The position numbers and the translations under genes were made by a program. A DNA stretch of 64,000 nucleotides from positions 806,001 to 870,000 of the forward strand of contig NZ_OW712331.1 of the NCBI RefSeq assembly GCF_940677205.1, in the 5' to 3' direction. The notes beneath the pieces were generated by a model. The model saw only the letters and a list, made by a program, of their open reading frames with translations. It was not told where the DNA came from and ran no database searches. Below, in pieces: positions 43,560 through 52,920 of the stretch. Positions within the stretch are counted from its first letter, which is position 1; each line of letters begins with the position of its first letter. This DNA is from [Clostridium] colinum. GTDB lineage: Bacteria > Bacillota > Clostridia > Lachnospirales > CAG-274.

Positions 43560-43728
43560 ACTAAATGGCAGGTATTCCGACTAAGATATCAACATTTACT
43601 TTTGCCTTCCCAAAATTCAGTGGCATAATAAAAGTAAATTACATCATTACGGCAGCAAGGACTGTTTAAGAATTTCACTTAATTCCCTATTATCTTTAAA
43701 AACGCACCAAATAGAAATCTATAATTAA
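43560..43728 (-). promoter_or_regulatory. Cobalamin (AdoCbl) riboswitch aptamer
   Basis: The minus strand carries the consensus core of B12 riboswitches in order: AATAGGGAA, GTGAAATTC, ACAGTCCTTGCTGCCGTAA, ATGCCACTG, GGGAAGG and AGTCGGAATACCTGCC. It binds adenosylcobalamin and changes the fold of the RNA behind it. No protein-coding gene follows directly; two terminator hairpins do. The aptamer lies divergent from eutG, whose operon needs B12. Compare the B12-controlled sRNAs EutX of Enterococcus and Rli55 of Listeria. Confidence 0.93.
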
Positions 43729-43735
43729 TGGTGTA

Positions 43736-43764
43736 ATTATACCAGCATATTAAAATTTTGTCAA
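43736..43764 (-). promoter_or_regulatory. Perfect consensus promoter of the riboswitch RNA
   Basis: On the minus strand TTGACA (43759-43764), 17-base spacer, TATAAT (43736-43741), placing the RNA start about 43729, just ahead of the aptamer. Both hexamers match sigma-A consensus fully, so the RNA should be strongly and constitutively made. Confidence 0.9.
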
Positions 43765-43940
43765 GTATGCTAATAAAGTTAAAAGTATTATAAATATAAA
43801 TTAGATTTAAAAATTAATATTATTTTAATATTAGAGTTATAATTATTTATTTTTTGGCAATGATTAAAATATCTTAAGCTATGCATAATTTTATGTATTT
43901 TGCAAAAAGTATGAATAAATGTATGTATAAGGAGACGTAT

Positions 43941-45071
43941 ATGAAGTTTTTTAAAATAGGAACTGAAATTTATTTTGATGAAAATTCTTTAAATTATTTA
44001 AAAACAATCTCTGGAAAAAATATATTTATTGTAATGGATAAATTTATGATTGAAAACGGTATGTTAGATACATTAAAAGAAAAACTTATTGATAAAAATA
44101 TTAAAGTTTTTAGTGATGTAGCTCCAGACCCAACTATTGAAATAGTTTCAAGTGGTATAGATTGTCTTAAAGGGTTTATCCCAGATGTTGTTATAGCTTT
44201 AGGAGGCGGCTCTGTTATAGATGCTACAAAAGCTATTATACATTTTGGAAAAAACATATTAAATATTGATAAAGTGTTACTTATTGCTATTCCAACTACA
44301 AGTGGGACAGGTTCAGAAGTTACAAGTTTTTCTGTTATAACAGATAAAGAAAAGGGGATTAAATATCCTTTAGTGTCAGATAAACTGTTGCCAGATATAG
44401 CAATTTTAGAGCCTAATCTTACAAAAACTGTACCTAAACATATAACGGCCGATACTGGTATGGATGTATTGACACATTCTATAGAAGCTTATGTTTCTAA
44501 AAATGCAAATGACTTTTCAGATGCACTTGCTATAAAATCAATTTTACTAGTATTTGAAAATTTAGAATTATGCTATAAAGATGGAAATAATATAAAAGCT
44601 AGAGAAAAAATGCATATAGCCTCTTGTCTTGCTGGAATGGCTTTTAATAGTGCATCTCTTGGAATTAACCATAGTATAGCTCATATTCTAGGAGGTAAAT
44701 ATCACATACCACACGGGAGAGCAAATGCTATTTTATTACCATATATTATAGAATTTAACTCTAATATTATTGGGTATGAAAATTCTTTTTCTAAAACTGC
44801 AATTAGATATAGCGAAATAGCAAAATTTATTGGAAGCACAGCAAATAATACAAGAAGCAATGTTAGGTACTTAATAAATAAAATTTTAACACTTCAAAAG
44901 AATTTAAATATTCCAAAAACATTAAAAGAAACAAAAATTGATTTATCTAATTTTGAATTGATAAAAGAAGAAATGGCTAAAATAGCATTAGAAGATAAGT
45001 GTACAATAACTAACCCTATTTTGCCAACAAAAGAAGATATTATAAAAATTTTAGAAAAGGTAAAAGGTTAA
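43941..45071 (+). CDS. eutG: Iron-dependent alcohol dehydrogenase EutG
   Basis: EutG reduces acetaldehyde to ethanol with NADH, regenerating NAD+ for EutE inside the microcompartment. The 376-residue protein shows the NAD-binding [13 protein letters not shown] and the iron ligands in [14 protein letters not shown] (Asp, His) and [17 protein letters not shown] (two His). ATG at 43941 follows AAGGAG by 6 bases; an in-frame ATG at 43881 has no site. It is the first gene of the eut operon, with an upstream leader of about 175 bases shared with the divergent riboswitch promoter. Confidence 0.92.
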   Translation: MKFFKIGTEIYFDENSLNYLKTISGKNIFIVMDKFMIENGMLDTLKEKLIDKNIKVFSDVAPDPTIEIVSSGIDCLKGFIPDVVIALGGGSVIDATKAIIHFGKNILNIDKVLLIAIPTTSGTGSEVTSFSVITDKEKGIKYPLVSDKLLPDIAILEPNLTKTVPKHITADTGMDVLTHSIEAYVSKNANDFSDALAIKSILLVFENLELCYKDGNNIKAREKMHIASCLAGMAFNSASLGINHSIAHILGGKYHIPHGRANAILLPYIIEFNSNIIGYENSFSKTAIRYSEIAKFIGSTANNTRSNVRYLINKILTLQKNLNIPKTLKETKIDLSNFELIKEEMAKIALEDKCTITNPILPTKEDIIKILEKVKG

Positions 45072-45072
45072 T

Positions 45073-45414
45073 ATGGATAAACAAAGAATTATTCAAGAAT
45101 ACGTACCAGGAAAGCAAGTTACATTAGCGCATATTATAGCAAGTCCTACAAAAGATATTTACACTAAACTAGGTATAGTAGAAGAAGTAAAAGATGCTAT
45201 TGGTATTTTAACAATAACTCCGTCTGAAGCATCTATCATTGCATCAGATGTTGCAACAAAAGCATCGGATATAAAAATTGCATTTATTGACAGATTTAGT
45301 GGTTCGGTTGTTTTTACTGGAGATGTAAGCTCAGTTGAATCGGCATTAAACGAAGTATTAGATGTACTTGGCAATAAGTTAAAATTTAGCTCTGCTATTA
45401 TTACTAGAACTTAA
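45073..45414 (+). CDS. eutS: Microcompartment shell protein EutS
   Basis: A 113-residue single-BMC-domain shell protein. EutS forms a bent hexamer that helps shape the compartment and can hold encapsulated enzymes. Diagnostic stretches: '[20 protein letters not shown]' at the N-terminus, '[20 protein letters not shown]' and '[20 protein letters not shown]'. The gene starts one base after the eutG stop. Confidence 0.95.
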   Translation: MDKQRIIQEYVPGKQVTLAHIIASPTKDIYTKLGIVEEVKDAIGILTITPSEASIIASDVATKASDIKIAFIDRFSGSVVFTGDVSSVESALNEVLDVLGNKLKFSSAIITRT

Positions 45415-45431
45415 ACAAAAGAGGTAATTTT

Positions 45432-45860
45432 ATGAAAAAAGTTATTTTTATTGGTAAAACAGGAGCAGGTAAAACAACTCTTTGTCAAAAGTTAGATGAA
45501 TTAGATATTAAATATAAAAAAACTCAATCTGTAGAAACATATGAAAATTCAATAGATACACCAGGAGAATATCTTGAAAATAGAAGATTTTATTCTGCAC
45601 TTTCTGTAACCTCGGCAGAGGCAGATATTATTGCTATTATTTATGACCCAACGGTTTGTGAAAATTTTATAGCACCTAATTTTGCTAGTATGTTTGCAAA
45701 AGAAACGATAGGAATTATAACAAAAATAAATTTAGCAACTAACGAACAAATTGAAAAAGCAGAGATTATTTTAAAAAATGCTTTAGTAAATAAGATTTTT
45801 AAAATAGATACTATATATGATATAGGAATATCAGAACTTAGAGATTATTTGGAAAGCTAG
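45432..45860 (+). CDS. eutP: EutP, P-loop acetate kinase-like protein
   Basis: A 142-residue P-loop protein with GKTGAGKTTL at residues 7-16 and 'DTPGEYLENRRFY' as a G3-like switch. EutP homologues have been reported to have acetate kinase activity and may make ATP from acetyl phosphate at the end of the pathway. In many Firmicutes eutV and eutW follow eutP; here eutA follows directly after 7 bases, and no response-regulator pair is present. Confidence 0.9.
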   Translation: MKKVIFIGKTGAGKTTLCQKLDELDIKYKKTQSVETYENSIDTPGEYLENRRFYSALSVTSAEADIIAIIYDPTVCENFIAPNFASMFAKETIGIITKINLATNEQIEKAEIILKNALVNKIFKIDTIYDIGISELRDYLES

Positions 45861-45867
45861 GTGAATT

Positions 45868-47298
45868 ATGAAAGAAAAAATTATAAGTGTTGGGATAGAT
45901 ATTGGAACTAGTACAACTCAATTAATATTTTCTAATTTAACAGTAGAAAATACAGCATCAGGTTTTTCAGTTCCTAGAATTTCCATTGTTGAAAAAGAAG
46001 TTTTTTATAAAAGCAAGGTTTACTTTACTCCTCTTATATCTCAAAATAAAATAGATGGAGCTAAAATTAAAGAAATTGTTGAAAAAGAATATGAAATGGC
46101 TAATGTTAAAAAAGATGAAATAGCAACAGGTGCTATTATTATTACAGGAGAGACTGCAAGAAAAGAAAATGCTAATGATGTACTTCAAAATTTAAGTGGA
46201 TTTTCTGGTGATTTTGTTGTTGCAACTGCGGGAGCAGATTTGGAAGGGATTATAGCAGGAAAAGGTGCAGGAGCTCATATTTTTTCAAAAGAAAATTTTA
46301 CAACAGTTGCAAATATTGATATAGGTGGAGGAACTAGTAATATATCAGTATTTAAAAATGGCGAAGTAAAAGAAACAGGTTGCCTTGATATAGGCGGAAG
46401 GCTAATAAAATTAGATGAGAATAAAAAAATAATTTATATTTCCGATAAAATACAAAAAATTCTTAAAGAAAAAAATATATTGCTAAATATTGGTGAAATT
46501 GCAACTTACGAAAAAATAAAACAAGTAGCAAATATTATGACAGATATTTTAGAAGAAAGCATAGGTACAAAATTAAAAACTAATCTTTTAGATATAGCAA
46601 TAACTAATAAAAATATTTCTAGCAATCACGAAATAAAATATATTTCTTTTTCTGGTGGAGTTGCAGATTATATTTATAACGAAGAACCTATAACAGATTA
46701 TTTTAAATTTAATGATATTGGCATTATTTTAGGAGAAAGTATTAAAAATTCTAAAACATTTTTTAACAAAATAAAACTTATAAAACCTTTAGAAACAATT
46801 AGGGCAACCGTTGTTGGAGCTGGTAGCCATACAACAGAAATAAGTGGTAGTACAATAACTTTTACAAAGGAAAATTTTCCTATAAAAAATTTACCTATAT
46901 TAAAAATATTAAAAGAAGAGGAAGAAAGCCAAGAATTAATAGAAAAGGCTATAAAAGAAAAAATTAGTTGGTTTAAGCTAGAAAACGAGCTTCAAAAAAT
47001 AGCTATTGCAATAGATGGTAAAAAAAATCCAAGTTTTAAAGATATTAATATGTATGCAAATGGACTTATTGGGGGGATGAATGAAATAATATCTAAAAAT
47101 TTGCCTATAATAATTATTGTTGAAAATGATATGGCAAAAGTTTTGGGACAGACTATAAATTGTTTGTTAAATTTTCAAAAAGAAATTATTTGTATAGATA
47201 ATATTAGTGTATTAAATGGAGATTATATTGATATAGGAAAGCCTATTTCAGAAAATAGAGTTTTACCAGTTGTCATAAAAACATTAGTATTTAATTAA
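45868..47298 (+). CDS. eutA: Ethanolamine ammonia-lyase reactivating factor EutA
   Basis: EutA replaces damaged cobalamin in ethanolamine ammonia-lyase using ATP. The 476-residue protein has an actin/Hsp70-like ATPase fold: phosphate loop 1 GIDIGTSTTQ, GADLEGIIAGKGAGA, and phosphate loop 2 NIDIGGGTSN. A 'TVVGAGSHTTEISGSTI' block in the C-terminal half is typical. It directly precedes eutB and eutC, the enzyme it serves. Confidence 0.93.
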   Translation: MKEKIISVGIDIGTSTTQLIFSNLTVENTASGFSVPRISIVEKEVFYKSKVYFTPLISQNKIDGAKIKEIVEKEYEMANVKKDEIATGAIIITGETARKENANDVLQNLSGFSGDFVVATAGADLEGIIAGKGAGAHIFSKENFTTVANIDIGGGTSNISVFKNGEVKETGCLDIGGRLIKLDENKKIIYISDKIQKILKEKNILLNIGEIATYEKIKQVANIMTDILEESIGTKLKTNLLDIAITNKNISSNHEIKYISFSGGVADYIYNEEPITDYFKFNDIGIILGESIKNSKTFFNKIKLIKPLETIRATVVGAGSHTTEISGSTITFTKENFPIKNLPILKILKEEEESQELIEKAIKEKISWFKLENELQKIAIAIDGKKNPSFKDINMYANGLIGGMNEIISKNLPIIIIVENDMAKVLGQTINCLLNFQKEIICIDNISVLNGDYIDIGKPISENRVLPVVIKTLVFN

Positions 47299-47316
47299 TT
47301 TAGGAGGAAATTTTTT

Positions 47317-48678
47317 ATGATTTTAAAAACAAAACTTTTTGGACATACTTATGAATTTAAAGGCTTATATGATGTTATGGCTAAAGCTAATGAAAAAAAG
47401 GCAGGAGATGTTTTGGCAGGTATTGCTGCAGAAAACTCTGAAGAACGTGTTGCGGCTAAAGTAGTTTTATCTTATATAAAACTTTCTGAAATAAGAGAAA
47501 ACCCAGCTGTACCTTATGAAATAGATGAAGTTACAAGAATTATACAAGATGATATTAATGAAAAAATATATGAAGAAATTAAAGATTGGACTGTTTCAGA
47601 CCTTAGAGAATGGCTTTTAGACCATAAAACAACTTCTTTTCATATAAAAAGAATATCTAAAGGTTTAACATCTGAAATGATAGCCGCAGTATGTAAACTT
47701 ATGTCTAATATGGACCTTATATGCGCTGCTAAAAAAATAGAAGTTACTGCACATTGTAACACTACAATAGGAAAAAAAGGTACTCTTTCTGTTAGGTTAC
47801 AACCAAACCACCCAACAGATGACCCAGATGGTATATTAGCTTCTTTATTAGAAGGTTTAACTTATGGTATAGGAGATGCCGTTATAGGTCTTAACCCAGT
47901 AGATGATTCTGTAGAAAGTGTTGTTAAAGTTTTAAAAAGATTTGAAGAAATAAAACAAAAATTTAAAATACCTACACAAAATTGTGTTTTAGCACATGTT
48001 ACTACACAAATGGAAGCTATACGCCAGGGTGCTCCTACAGACCTTATTTTTCAATCTATTGCAGGTAGTGAAAAAGGTAACGAAGCCTTTGGATTTAATG
48101 CACAAACAATACAAGATGCTATGGATTTAGCTTTAAAACAAGGAACGGCTTGCGGTCCAAACGTTATGTATTTTGAAACAGGACAAGGCTCTGAATTATC
48201 TTCTGAAGCTCATCATGGTGTAGACCAAGTTGTCATGGAGGCTAGATGCTATGGATTTGCTAGACATTTTAAACCATTTTTAGTAAATACAGTTGTTGGA
48301 TTTATTGGGCCAGAGTATTTATACGATGGAAAACAGGTTATTAGAGCTGGATTAGAAGACCATTTTATGGGTAAATTACACGGTCTACCAATGGGGTGTG
48401 ATGCTTGCTATACAAACCATATGAAAACGGACCAAAATGATATAGAAGATTTAGCGGTACTTTTAACGGCGGCAGGTTGTACTTATTTTATGGGTATACC
48501 TCACGGTGATGATGTAATGCTTAATTATCAAACAACAGGATACCACGAAACTGCTACATTAAGAGAAATGTTTAATTTAACGGCTATTGAAGAATTTCAA
48601 ACTTGGCTTGAAGAAATGGGATTTGTTAAAGACGGCAAACTAACAGAAAAAGCTGGCGATGCTTCTGTTTTACTTTAA
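47317..48678 (+). CDS. eutB: Ethanolamine ammonia-lyase large subunit EutB
   Basis: The catalytic subunit of the adenosylcobalamin-dependent lyase that splits ethanolamine into acetaldehyde and ammonia. The 453-residue sequence is full length and highly conserved: 'FKGLYDVMAKANEKKAGDVL', 'HCNTTIGKKGTLSVRLQPNH', 'VNPVDD'-like NPVDDSVESV, 'CVLAHVTTQMEAI' and 'GLPMGCDACYTNHMKTDQND'. AGGAGG precedes ATG. Substrate-binding Glu and Asp cannot be checked individually here but the blocks holding them are intact. Confidence 0.97.
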   Translation: MILKTKLFGHTYEFKGLYDVMAKANEKKAGDVLAGIAAENSEERVAAKVVLSYIKLSEIRENPAVPYEIDEVTRIIQDDINEKIYEEIKDWTVSDLREWLLDHKTTSFHIKRISKGLTSEMIAAVCKLMSNMDLICAAKKIEVTAHCNTTIGKKGTLSVRLQPNHPTDDPDGILASLLEGLTYGIGDAVIGLNPVDDSVESVVKVLKRFEEIKQKFKIPTQNCVLAHVTTQMEAIRQGAPTDLIFQSIAGSEKGNEAFGFNAQTIQDAMDLALKQGTACGPNVMYFETGQGSELSSEAHHGVDQVVMEARCYGFARHFKPFLVNTVVGFIGPEYLYDGKQVIRAGLEDHFMGKLHGLPMGCDACYTNHMKTDQNDIEDLAVLLTAAGCTYFMGIPHGDDVMLNYQTTGYHETATLREMFNLTAIEEFQTWLEEMGFVKDGKLTEKAGDASVLL

Positions 48679-48699
48679 TTAATGGGAGGAATTTTTATT

Positions 48700-49587
48700 A
48701 TGAATGAAAATGACATAAAACTTATGGTTTCTGAGCTTTTGGAAAAAATGGTTAAAGGTGAAAATATAAGTCAAAATTTAAATAAAAATAACTTTAATGA
48801 ACCTAAAAAAGAAATTTATTCTGATGGAGAAATAGAAGATATAACAAAGATTGATTTAAAAACAACCCTTTTAATAGATAACCCTTTTAATAGAGAAAAT
48901 TATCTTGATATGAAAAAAAGAACTCCCGCAAGACTTGGGATAGGTAAATGTGGAACAAGATATAAAACTATTTCTACATTAAGGTTTAGAGCAGACCACG
49001 CCGCAGCTCAAGACTCTGTATTTTCTTATGTAGATGAAGAATTTGTTAGAAAAAATGGATTTTTTCCAGTTGAAACTTTGTGTAAAAATAAAGACACATA
49101 TTTAACAAGACCAGACTTAGGAAGAAAGTTTTCAAATGAAACAGCAGAAGAGTTAAAAAAAGCTATTGGAACAGGACATAAAGTATTAATTATGGTTGGT
49201 GATGGACTTTCTTCGGCAGCTATTGAGGCTAATATAGAAGATATTATACCTTCTATTAAACAAGGGTTTAAAATGTATGGTATAGAATGTGCAGATACTA
49301 TACCTTTTGTTAAACATTGTCGTGTTGCAGCTATGGACCATTTAGGAGAAATAACAGGAGCAGAAGTAATTGTTCTTTTAATTGGTGAAAGACCAGGGCT
49401 TGTTACTGCCAAATCTATGTCTGCCTATATTGCATATAAACCGACTATTGGTATGGCAGAAGCTAAAAGAACAGTTATTTCTAACATTCATGAAGGTGGT
49501 ACAATTCCAGTTGAGGCAGGAGCTCATATTGCAGAATTAGTAAAAATTATGTTAGATAAAAAAGCGTCTGGTATAGATTTAAAATAG
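48700..49587 (+). CDS. eutC: Ethanolamine ammonia-lyase small subunit EutC
   Basis: EutC binds the lower face of cobalamin together with EutB. The 295-residue protein has a low-complexity N-terminal stretch (residues 1-60) that in other species targets the lyase into the compartment, then the conserved '[20 protein letters not shown]', '[19 protein letters not shown]', and '[20 protein letters not shown]'. ATG at 48700 is preceded by GGGAGG at 48684-48689; an ATG at 48682 overlaps that site. Confidence 0.96.
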   Translation: MNENDIKLMVSELLEKMVKGENISQNLNKNNFNEPKKEIYSDGEIEDITKIDLKTTLLIDNPFNRENYLDMKKRTPARLGIGKCGTRYKTISTLRFRADHAAAQDSVFSYVDEEFVRKNGFFPVETLCKNKDTYLTRPDLGRKFSNETAEELKKAIGTGHKVLIMVGDGLSSAAIEANIEDIIPSIKQGFKMYGIECADTIPFVKHCRVAAMDHLGEITGAEVIVLLIGERPGLVTAKSMSAYIAYKPTIGMAEAKRTVISNIHEGGTIPVEAGAHIAELVKIMLDKKASGIDLK

Positions 49588-49597
49588 GGGGATAGCT

Positions 49598-50251
49598 ATG
49601 AAAAATGATAGTATAAAAGTTAATATTCTTAGTACAAAAATTATATCAAATGTTAATGATGAAATGCTTAAGCATTTTAATATTAAAAATAATTATAAAA
49701 GTTTGGGGCTTATAACTTGTGATTGTGATGATGTATTATATACTGCTTTAGATGAAGCAACAAAAGATGCTCAAGTAGAAGTTGTTTATGCTAAATCAAT
49801 GTATGCTGGAGCAGGAAATGCCTCTACTAAGCTTGCAGGTGAAGTATTAGGTATTATAGCAGGTCCTAGCCCTGCAGAAGTTAAAAGTGGAATTGCATCT
49901 ATAAATAATTTTATAAAAACAGGTGTTAGTTTTAAAAGTGCTAATGCAGATGATAGTATAGTTTATTATGCACAATGTGTATCTAGAACAGGTACTTACC
50001 TTTCTAAACAAGCTAATATAAAAGAAGGAGAAAGCCTTGCATATCTTATAGCACCTCCATTAGAAGCTATGTACGGTTTAGATGCGGCTTTAAAATCGGC
50101 AGATGTAAAACTATGTCAATTGTTTGAACCACCAACAGAAACAAACTTTGGTGGTGCATTATTAACCGGTAGTCAGTCTGCTTGTAAAGCGGCTTGTGAT
50201 GCTTTTGCAGAGGCCGTACAACAAGTGGCAGAAAATCCATTTTATATTTAA
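49598..50251 (+). CDS. eutL: Microcompartment shell protein EutL
   Basis: A 217-residue tandem-BMC shell protein forming trimers with a central gated pore. Residues typical of EutL: 'LGLITCDCDDVLYTALDEAT', 'VVYAKSMYAGAGNASTKLAG', 'GIIAGPSPAEVKSGIASI' and 'LIAPPLEAMYGLDAALKSAD', ending in 'SQSACKAACDAFAEAVQQVA'. EutL is thought to let ethanolamine or cofactors pass. It lies between the lyase genes and the eutK-like gene. Confidence 0.95.
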   Translation: MKNDSIKVNILSTKIISNVNDEMLKHFNIKNNYKSLGLITCDCDDVLYTALDEATKDAQVEVVYAKSMYAGAGNASTKLAGEVLGIIAGPSPAEVKSGIASINNFIKTGVSFKSANADDSIVYYAQCVSRTGTYLSKQANIKEGESLAYLIAPPLEAMYGLDAALKSADVKLCQLFEPPTETNFGGALLTGSQSACKAACDAFAEAVQQVAENPFYI

Positions 50252-50275
50252 TATTATTATAAAGGTGGGATTTAA

Positions 50276-50803
50276 TTGAGTGCTATTGGTATGGTTGAAG
50301 TATTTGGATTAATAGAAGCTATAACACTTGCAGATGAATGTTTAAAAACATCTAACATTAATTTAATTGGCATTGAAAAAGTTTCAAGTGGTCTTGCAAC
50401 AGTCAAAATAACAGGTGATATTGGAGCCGTAACAAGTGCTATTGACTTAGTTAAAAGAAATGAAAAAATTATTGCTACTTCTGTTATTCCTAATATAGAT
50501 AATTATGCTTTAAATATTTTAAATGATAAATCTAACAACTTTTTCAATAAAACTAATAAAAAAGAAAAATTAGATAATGAAAAATCAATTGATAGCAATG
50601 CAGATGAGATTTTAAAACAAACAGAAGAAGTAAAACAAAACTTACCTATTGAAGAAATAAAGGTTGAAAATAAATCAGATGGATTAGAAGAAAAAACAGT
50701 TAAGGAACTTATAGAAATACTTATTAAATCTAAAAAGTTTACTTATACACAAGCTAAAAAAATGAGAAAAGAAGAAATTATTAATAAAATAAGACAACAA
50801 TAA
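50276..50803 (+). CDS. eutK: EutK-like shell protein with C-terminal extension
   Basis: A 175-residue protein: residues 1-90 are a BMC domain ('SAIGMVEVFGLIEAITLADE', 'VKITGDIGAVTSAIDL'), followed by a 45-residue acidic linker and a compact helical end (about 135-175: 'KTVKELIEILIKSKKFTYTQ', 'KMRKEEIINKIRQ'). In E. coli EutK a C-terminal domain resembles nucleic-acid-binding helix-turn-helix; here the end looks more like a Rho-N/SAP-type fold. Its role is unknown. It starts with TTG after AGGTGGGA. Confidence 0.78.
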   Translation: MSAIGMVEVFGLIEAITLADECLKTSNINLIGIEKVSSGLATVKITGDIGAVTSAIDLVKRNEKIIATSVIPNIDNYALNILNDKSNNFFNKTNKKEKLDNEKSIDSNADEILKQTEEVKQNLPIEEIKVENKSDGLEEKTVKELIEILIKSKKFTYTQAKKMRKEEIINKIRQQ

Positions 50804-50813
50804 GGAGGATACA

Positions 50814-52280
50814 ATGGAACTTTTAGATAAAGATTTACTTTCTACACAACAAGTAAGAACATTAATAAAAGAGGCTAAAAGTGCCCAAAAAGAACTTGCT
50901 AAAATGAGTCAATGCCAAATTGATAAAATAGTAAAGGCAGTTTCTGAAGCAGGTTTAGAAAATGCTGAAGAGCTAGCAAAAATGGCTCAACAAGAAACAG
51001 GCTTTGGAAAATGGGAAGATAAAGTTATAAAAAATATTTTTGCAGCTAAAACAGTTTATGATGCGGTTAAAGATTTAAAAACAATAGGTATTATATCTAA
51101 AGATACACAAGCAGAAACAATGGATATAGCTTGTCCTATGGGAGTTGTTGCAGGCCTTATACCTTCAACTAACCCTACATCAACTGTTATTTATAAAGTT
51201 ATGATTGCTTTAAAAGGTGGAAATTCCATAGTAATTTCTCCACACCCAAATGCAAAAAACTGTATTTTAAAAACAGTTGAATATATTATAAAAAAAGCCG
51301 AAAAAGCAGGTTGTCCTAAAGGTGCTATTGGTTGTATAACAATACCAACATTACAGGCAACAAATGAGCTTATGAAAAATAGAGACACATCAATTATTTT
51401 GGCAACAGGTGGAGAAGCTATGGTTCGTGCAGCATATTCTTCTGGTAATCCAGCTATCGGTGTAGGACCTGGAAATGGACCTTCATTTATAGATAAAAGT
51501 GCAGATGTTAAACTTGCTATCAAAAGAATTATGGACTCTAAAACATTTGATAATGGTACAATTTGTGCATCAGAACAATCAGTTATTGTTGAAAAATGTA
51601 TGGAAAATGTTGTAACACAAGAGCTTAAAAATCAAGGTGCTTATATCTTAAATGATGAAGAAAAAGAAAAATTGGGAAAATTTATTATGAGAGATAATGG
51701 CACAATGAACCCTCAAATTGTTGGTAAAAGTGTTCAAGAAATAGCAAAACTTGCAAACTTAGCAAATATACCTTTAAATACAAGAGTTTTGGTAGCAAGA
51801 GAAACAAATGTTGGGCATAAGTATCCTTATTCTAGAGAAAAGCTTGCACCTATACTTGCATTTTATGTAGAAGAAAATGTAGACTCTGTTTTAGAAAAAT
51901 GTAGAGAAATACTTTTAAATGAAGGGTCTGGTCATACATTTAGCATACATTGTTATGATGATAACATAATAGAAAGATTTTCTCTTGCTATGCCAGTTTC
52001 TAGAATAGCGGTAAATACGCCTTCAACATTTGGTGGAATTGGTGCAAGTGTTGACCTTATACCAGCTCTAACTCTTGGTTGTGGAGCTATTGGTGGAAGT
52101 TCAACTTCTAATAATGTAGGGCCTTTAGATTTAATTAATATTAAAAAAGTTGCAAAAGGTAAAATAGAAATAGAAGAAATTAGAAAACAAGCTAATTTAC
52201 CTTGTGAATGCAATACAAATGGCTCAAATGAGCTTGTAACAATAATTTTAAACAAACTTTTAGAAGAATTAAAAAAATAA
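50814..52280 (+). CDS. eutE: Acetaldehyde dehydrogenase (CoA-acylating) EutE
   Basis: Converts acetaldehyde, CoA and NAD+ to acetyl-CoA and NADH. The 488-residue aldehyde dehydrogenase has the catalytic Cys in NGTICASEQS near residue 260 and the nucleotide-binding 'PMGVVAGLIPSTNPTSTVIY' segment. The N-terminal helix 'LSTQQVRTLIKEAKSAQKEL' resembles the amphipathic tags that direct enzymes into microcompartments. Ethanol formation by EutG recycles its NADH. AAGGAGG precedes the ATG. Confidence 0.95.
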   Translation: MELLDKDLLSTQQVRTLIKEAKSAQKELAKMSQCQIDKIVKAVSEAGLENAEELAKMAQQETGFGKWEDKVIKNIFAAKTVYDAVKDLKTIGIISKDTQAETMDIACPMGVVAGLIPSTNPTSTVIYKVMIALKGGNSIVISPHPNAKNCILKTVEYIIKKAEKAGCPKGAIGCITIPTLQATNELMKNRDTSIILATGGEAMVRAAYSSGNPAIGVGPGNGPSFIDKSADVKLAIKRIMDSKTFDNGTICASEQSVIVEKCMENVVTQELKNQGAYILNDEEKEKLGKFIMRDNGTMNPQIVGKSVQEIAKLANLANIPLNTRVLVARETNVGHKYPYSREKLAPILAFYVEENVDSVLEKCREILLNEGSGHTFSIHCYDDNIIERFSLAMPVSRIAVNTPSTFGGIGASVDLIPALTLGCGAIGGSSTSNNVGPLDLINIKKVAKGKIEIEEIRKQANLPCECNTNGSNELVTIILNKLLEELKK

Positions 52281-52311
52281 AAAATATTTAATTTAATGGA
52301 GGAAAAAAATT

Positions 52312-52602
52312 ATGGCAAATACTAATGCTTTAGGAATGGTAGAAACAAAAGGTCTTGTTGGTGCAATAGAAGCAGCAGATGCAATGGTTAAAGCGGCTAA
52401 TGTTCAGTTAGTTGGTAAAGAACAAGTTGGAGGTGGTTTAGTAACAGTTATGGTTAGAGGAGACGTTGGAGCTGTTAAGGCAGCAACAGATGCTGGTGCT
52501 ATGGCTGCAGAAAGAGTTGGTGAGCTTATTTCTGTCCATGTAATACCAAGACCACATTTTGAGGTAGATGCTATATTACCAAAAGCTAATAGTGCAGAAT
52601 AA
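52312..52602 (+). CDS. eutM: Major microcompartment shell protein EutM
   Basis: A 96-residue canonical BMC-H hexamer subunit, the main tile of the shell. It is a near-textbook member: '[20 protein letters not shown]', '[20 protein letters not shown]', and '[17 protein letters not shown]'. ATGGAGGAAAAAAA precedes ATG. The gene is followed by 318 bases with a repeat element that separates it from eutT. Confidence 0.97.
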   Translation: MANTNALGMVETKGLVGAIEAADAMVKAANVQLVGKEQVGGGLVTVMVRGDVGAVKAATDAGAMAAERVGELISVHVIPRPHFEVDAILPKANSAE

Positions 52603-52614
52603 TAAATATATATT

Positions 52615-52862
52615 ATTTAAAGTAGGAAGATAATTTAATTGAGGTTGTCGACTTTGTATACATCCTTTCAAAAAAATAACAAGGTTATTTTTTTGAGGTA
52701 ATATATTAAAAAAGCAAGGTTTTTACACACAAGGGTTAAACTTAGCTTTACGTATCTGAGGCAAATCCTCGTAAGATGAGAACTCTTTGTTATCATACTC
52801 TTGGCTTTTTGCATAAATTTTATTTTTGTCTACAGTCTGAATTTAATTTTCCTACTTTAAAT
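52615..52862. repeat. Dispersed repeat, copy B, with terminal inverted repeats (MITE-like)
   Basis: The inner 52695-52845 matches copy A at 43026-43190. Unlike copy A, this copy is bounded by imperfect inverted repeats: ATTTAAAGTAGGAA near 52615-52628 matches the complement of TTCCTACTTTAAAT near 52849-52862, and the similarity continues inward for about 35 bases. It sits between eutM and eutT inside the operon. A 13-bp hairpin (52668-52696) lies in its left part. It looks like a small non-autonomous mobile element. Confidence 0.7.
52668..52696 (+). terminator. Hairpin inside the repeat, possible terminator
   Basis: TCAAAAAAATAAC (52668-52680) pairs perfectly with GTTATTTTTTTGA (52684-52696) around AAG. 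The T-run is in the stem rather than after it, so termination efficiency is uncertain. If active it would reduce expression of eutT and later genes relative to eutM. Confidence 0.4.
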
Positions 52863-52920
52863 AAAAAAGATATAAATTTATTTTTATATTTAATTTATAT
52901 TCAAAAAGGAGTTTTATATT

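Noticed and set aside
43755-43940. ANTAR-type twin hairpins in the eutG leader
   Set aside because: The leader contains several weak A+T-rich inverted repeats but none with the six-base loop pattern and downstream terminator expected for EutV binding.
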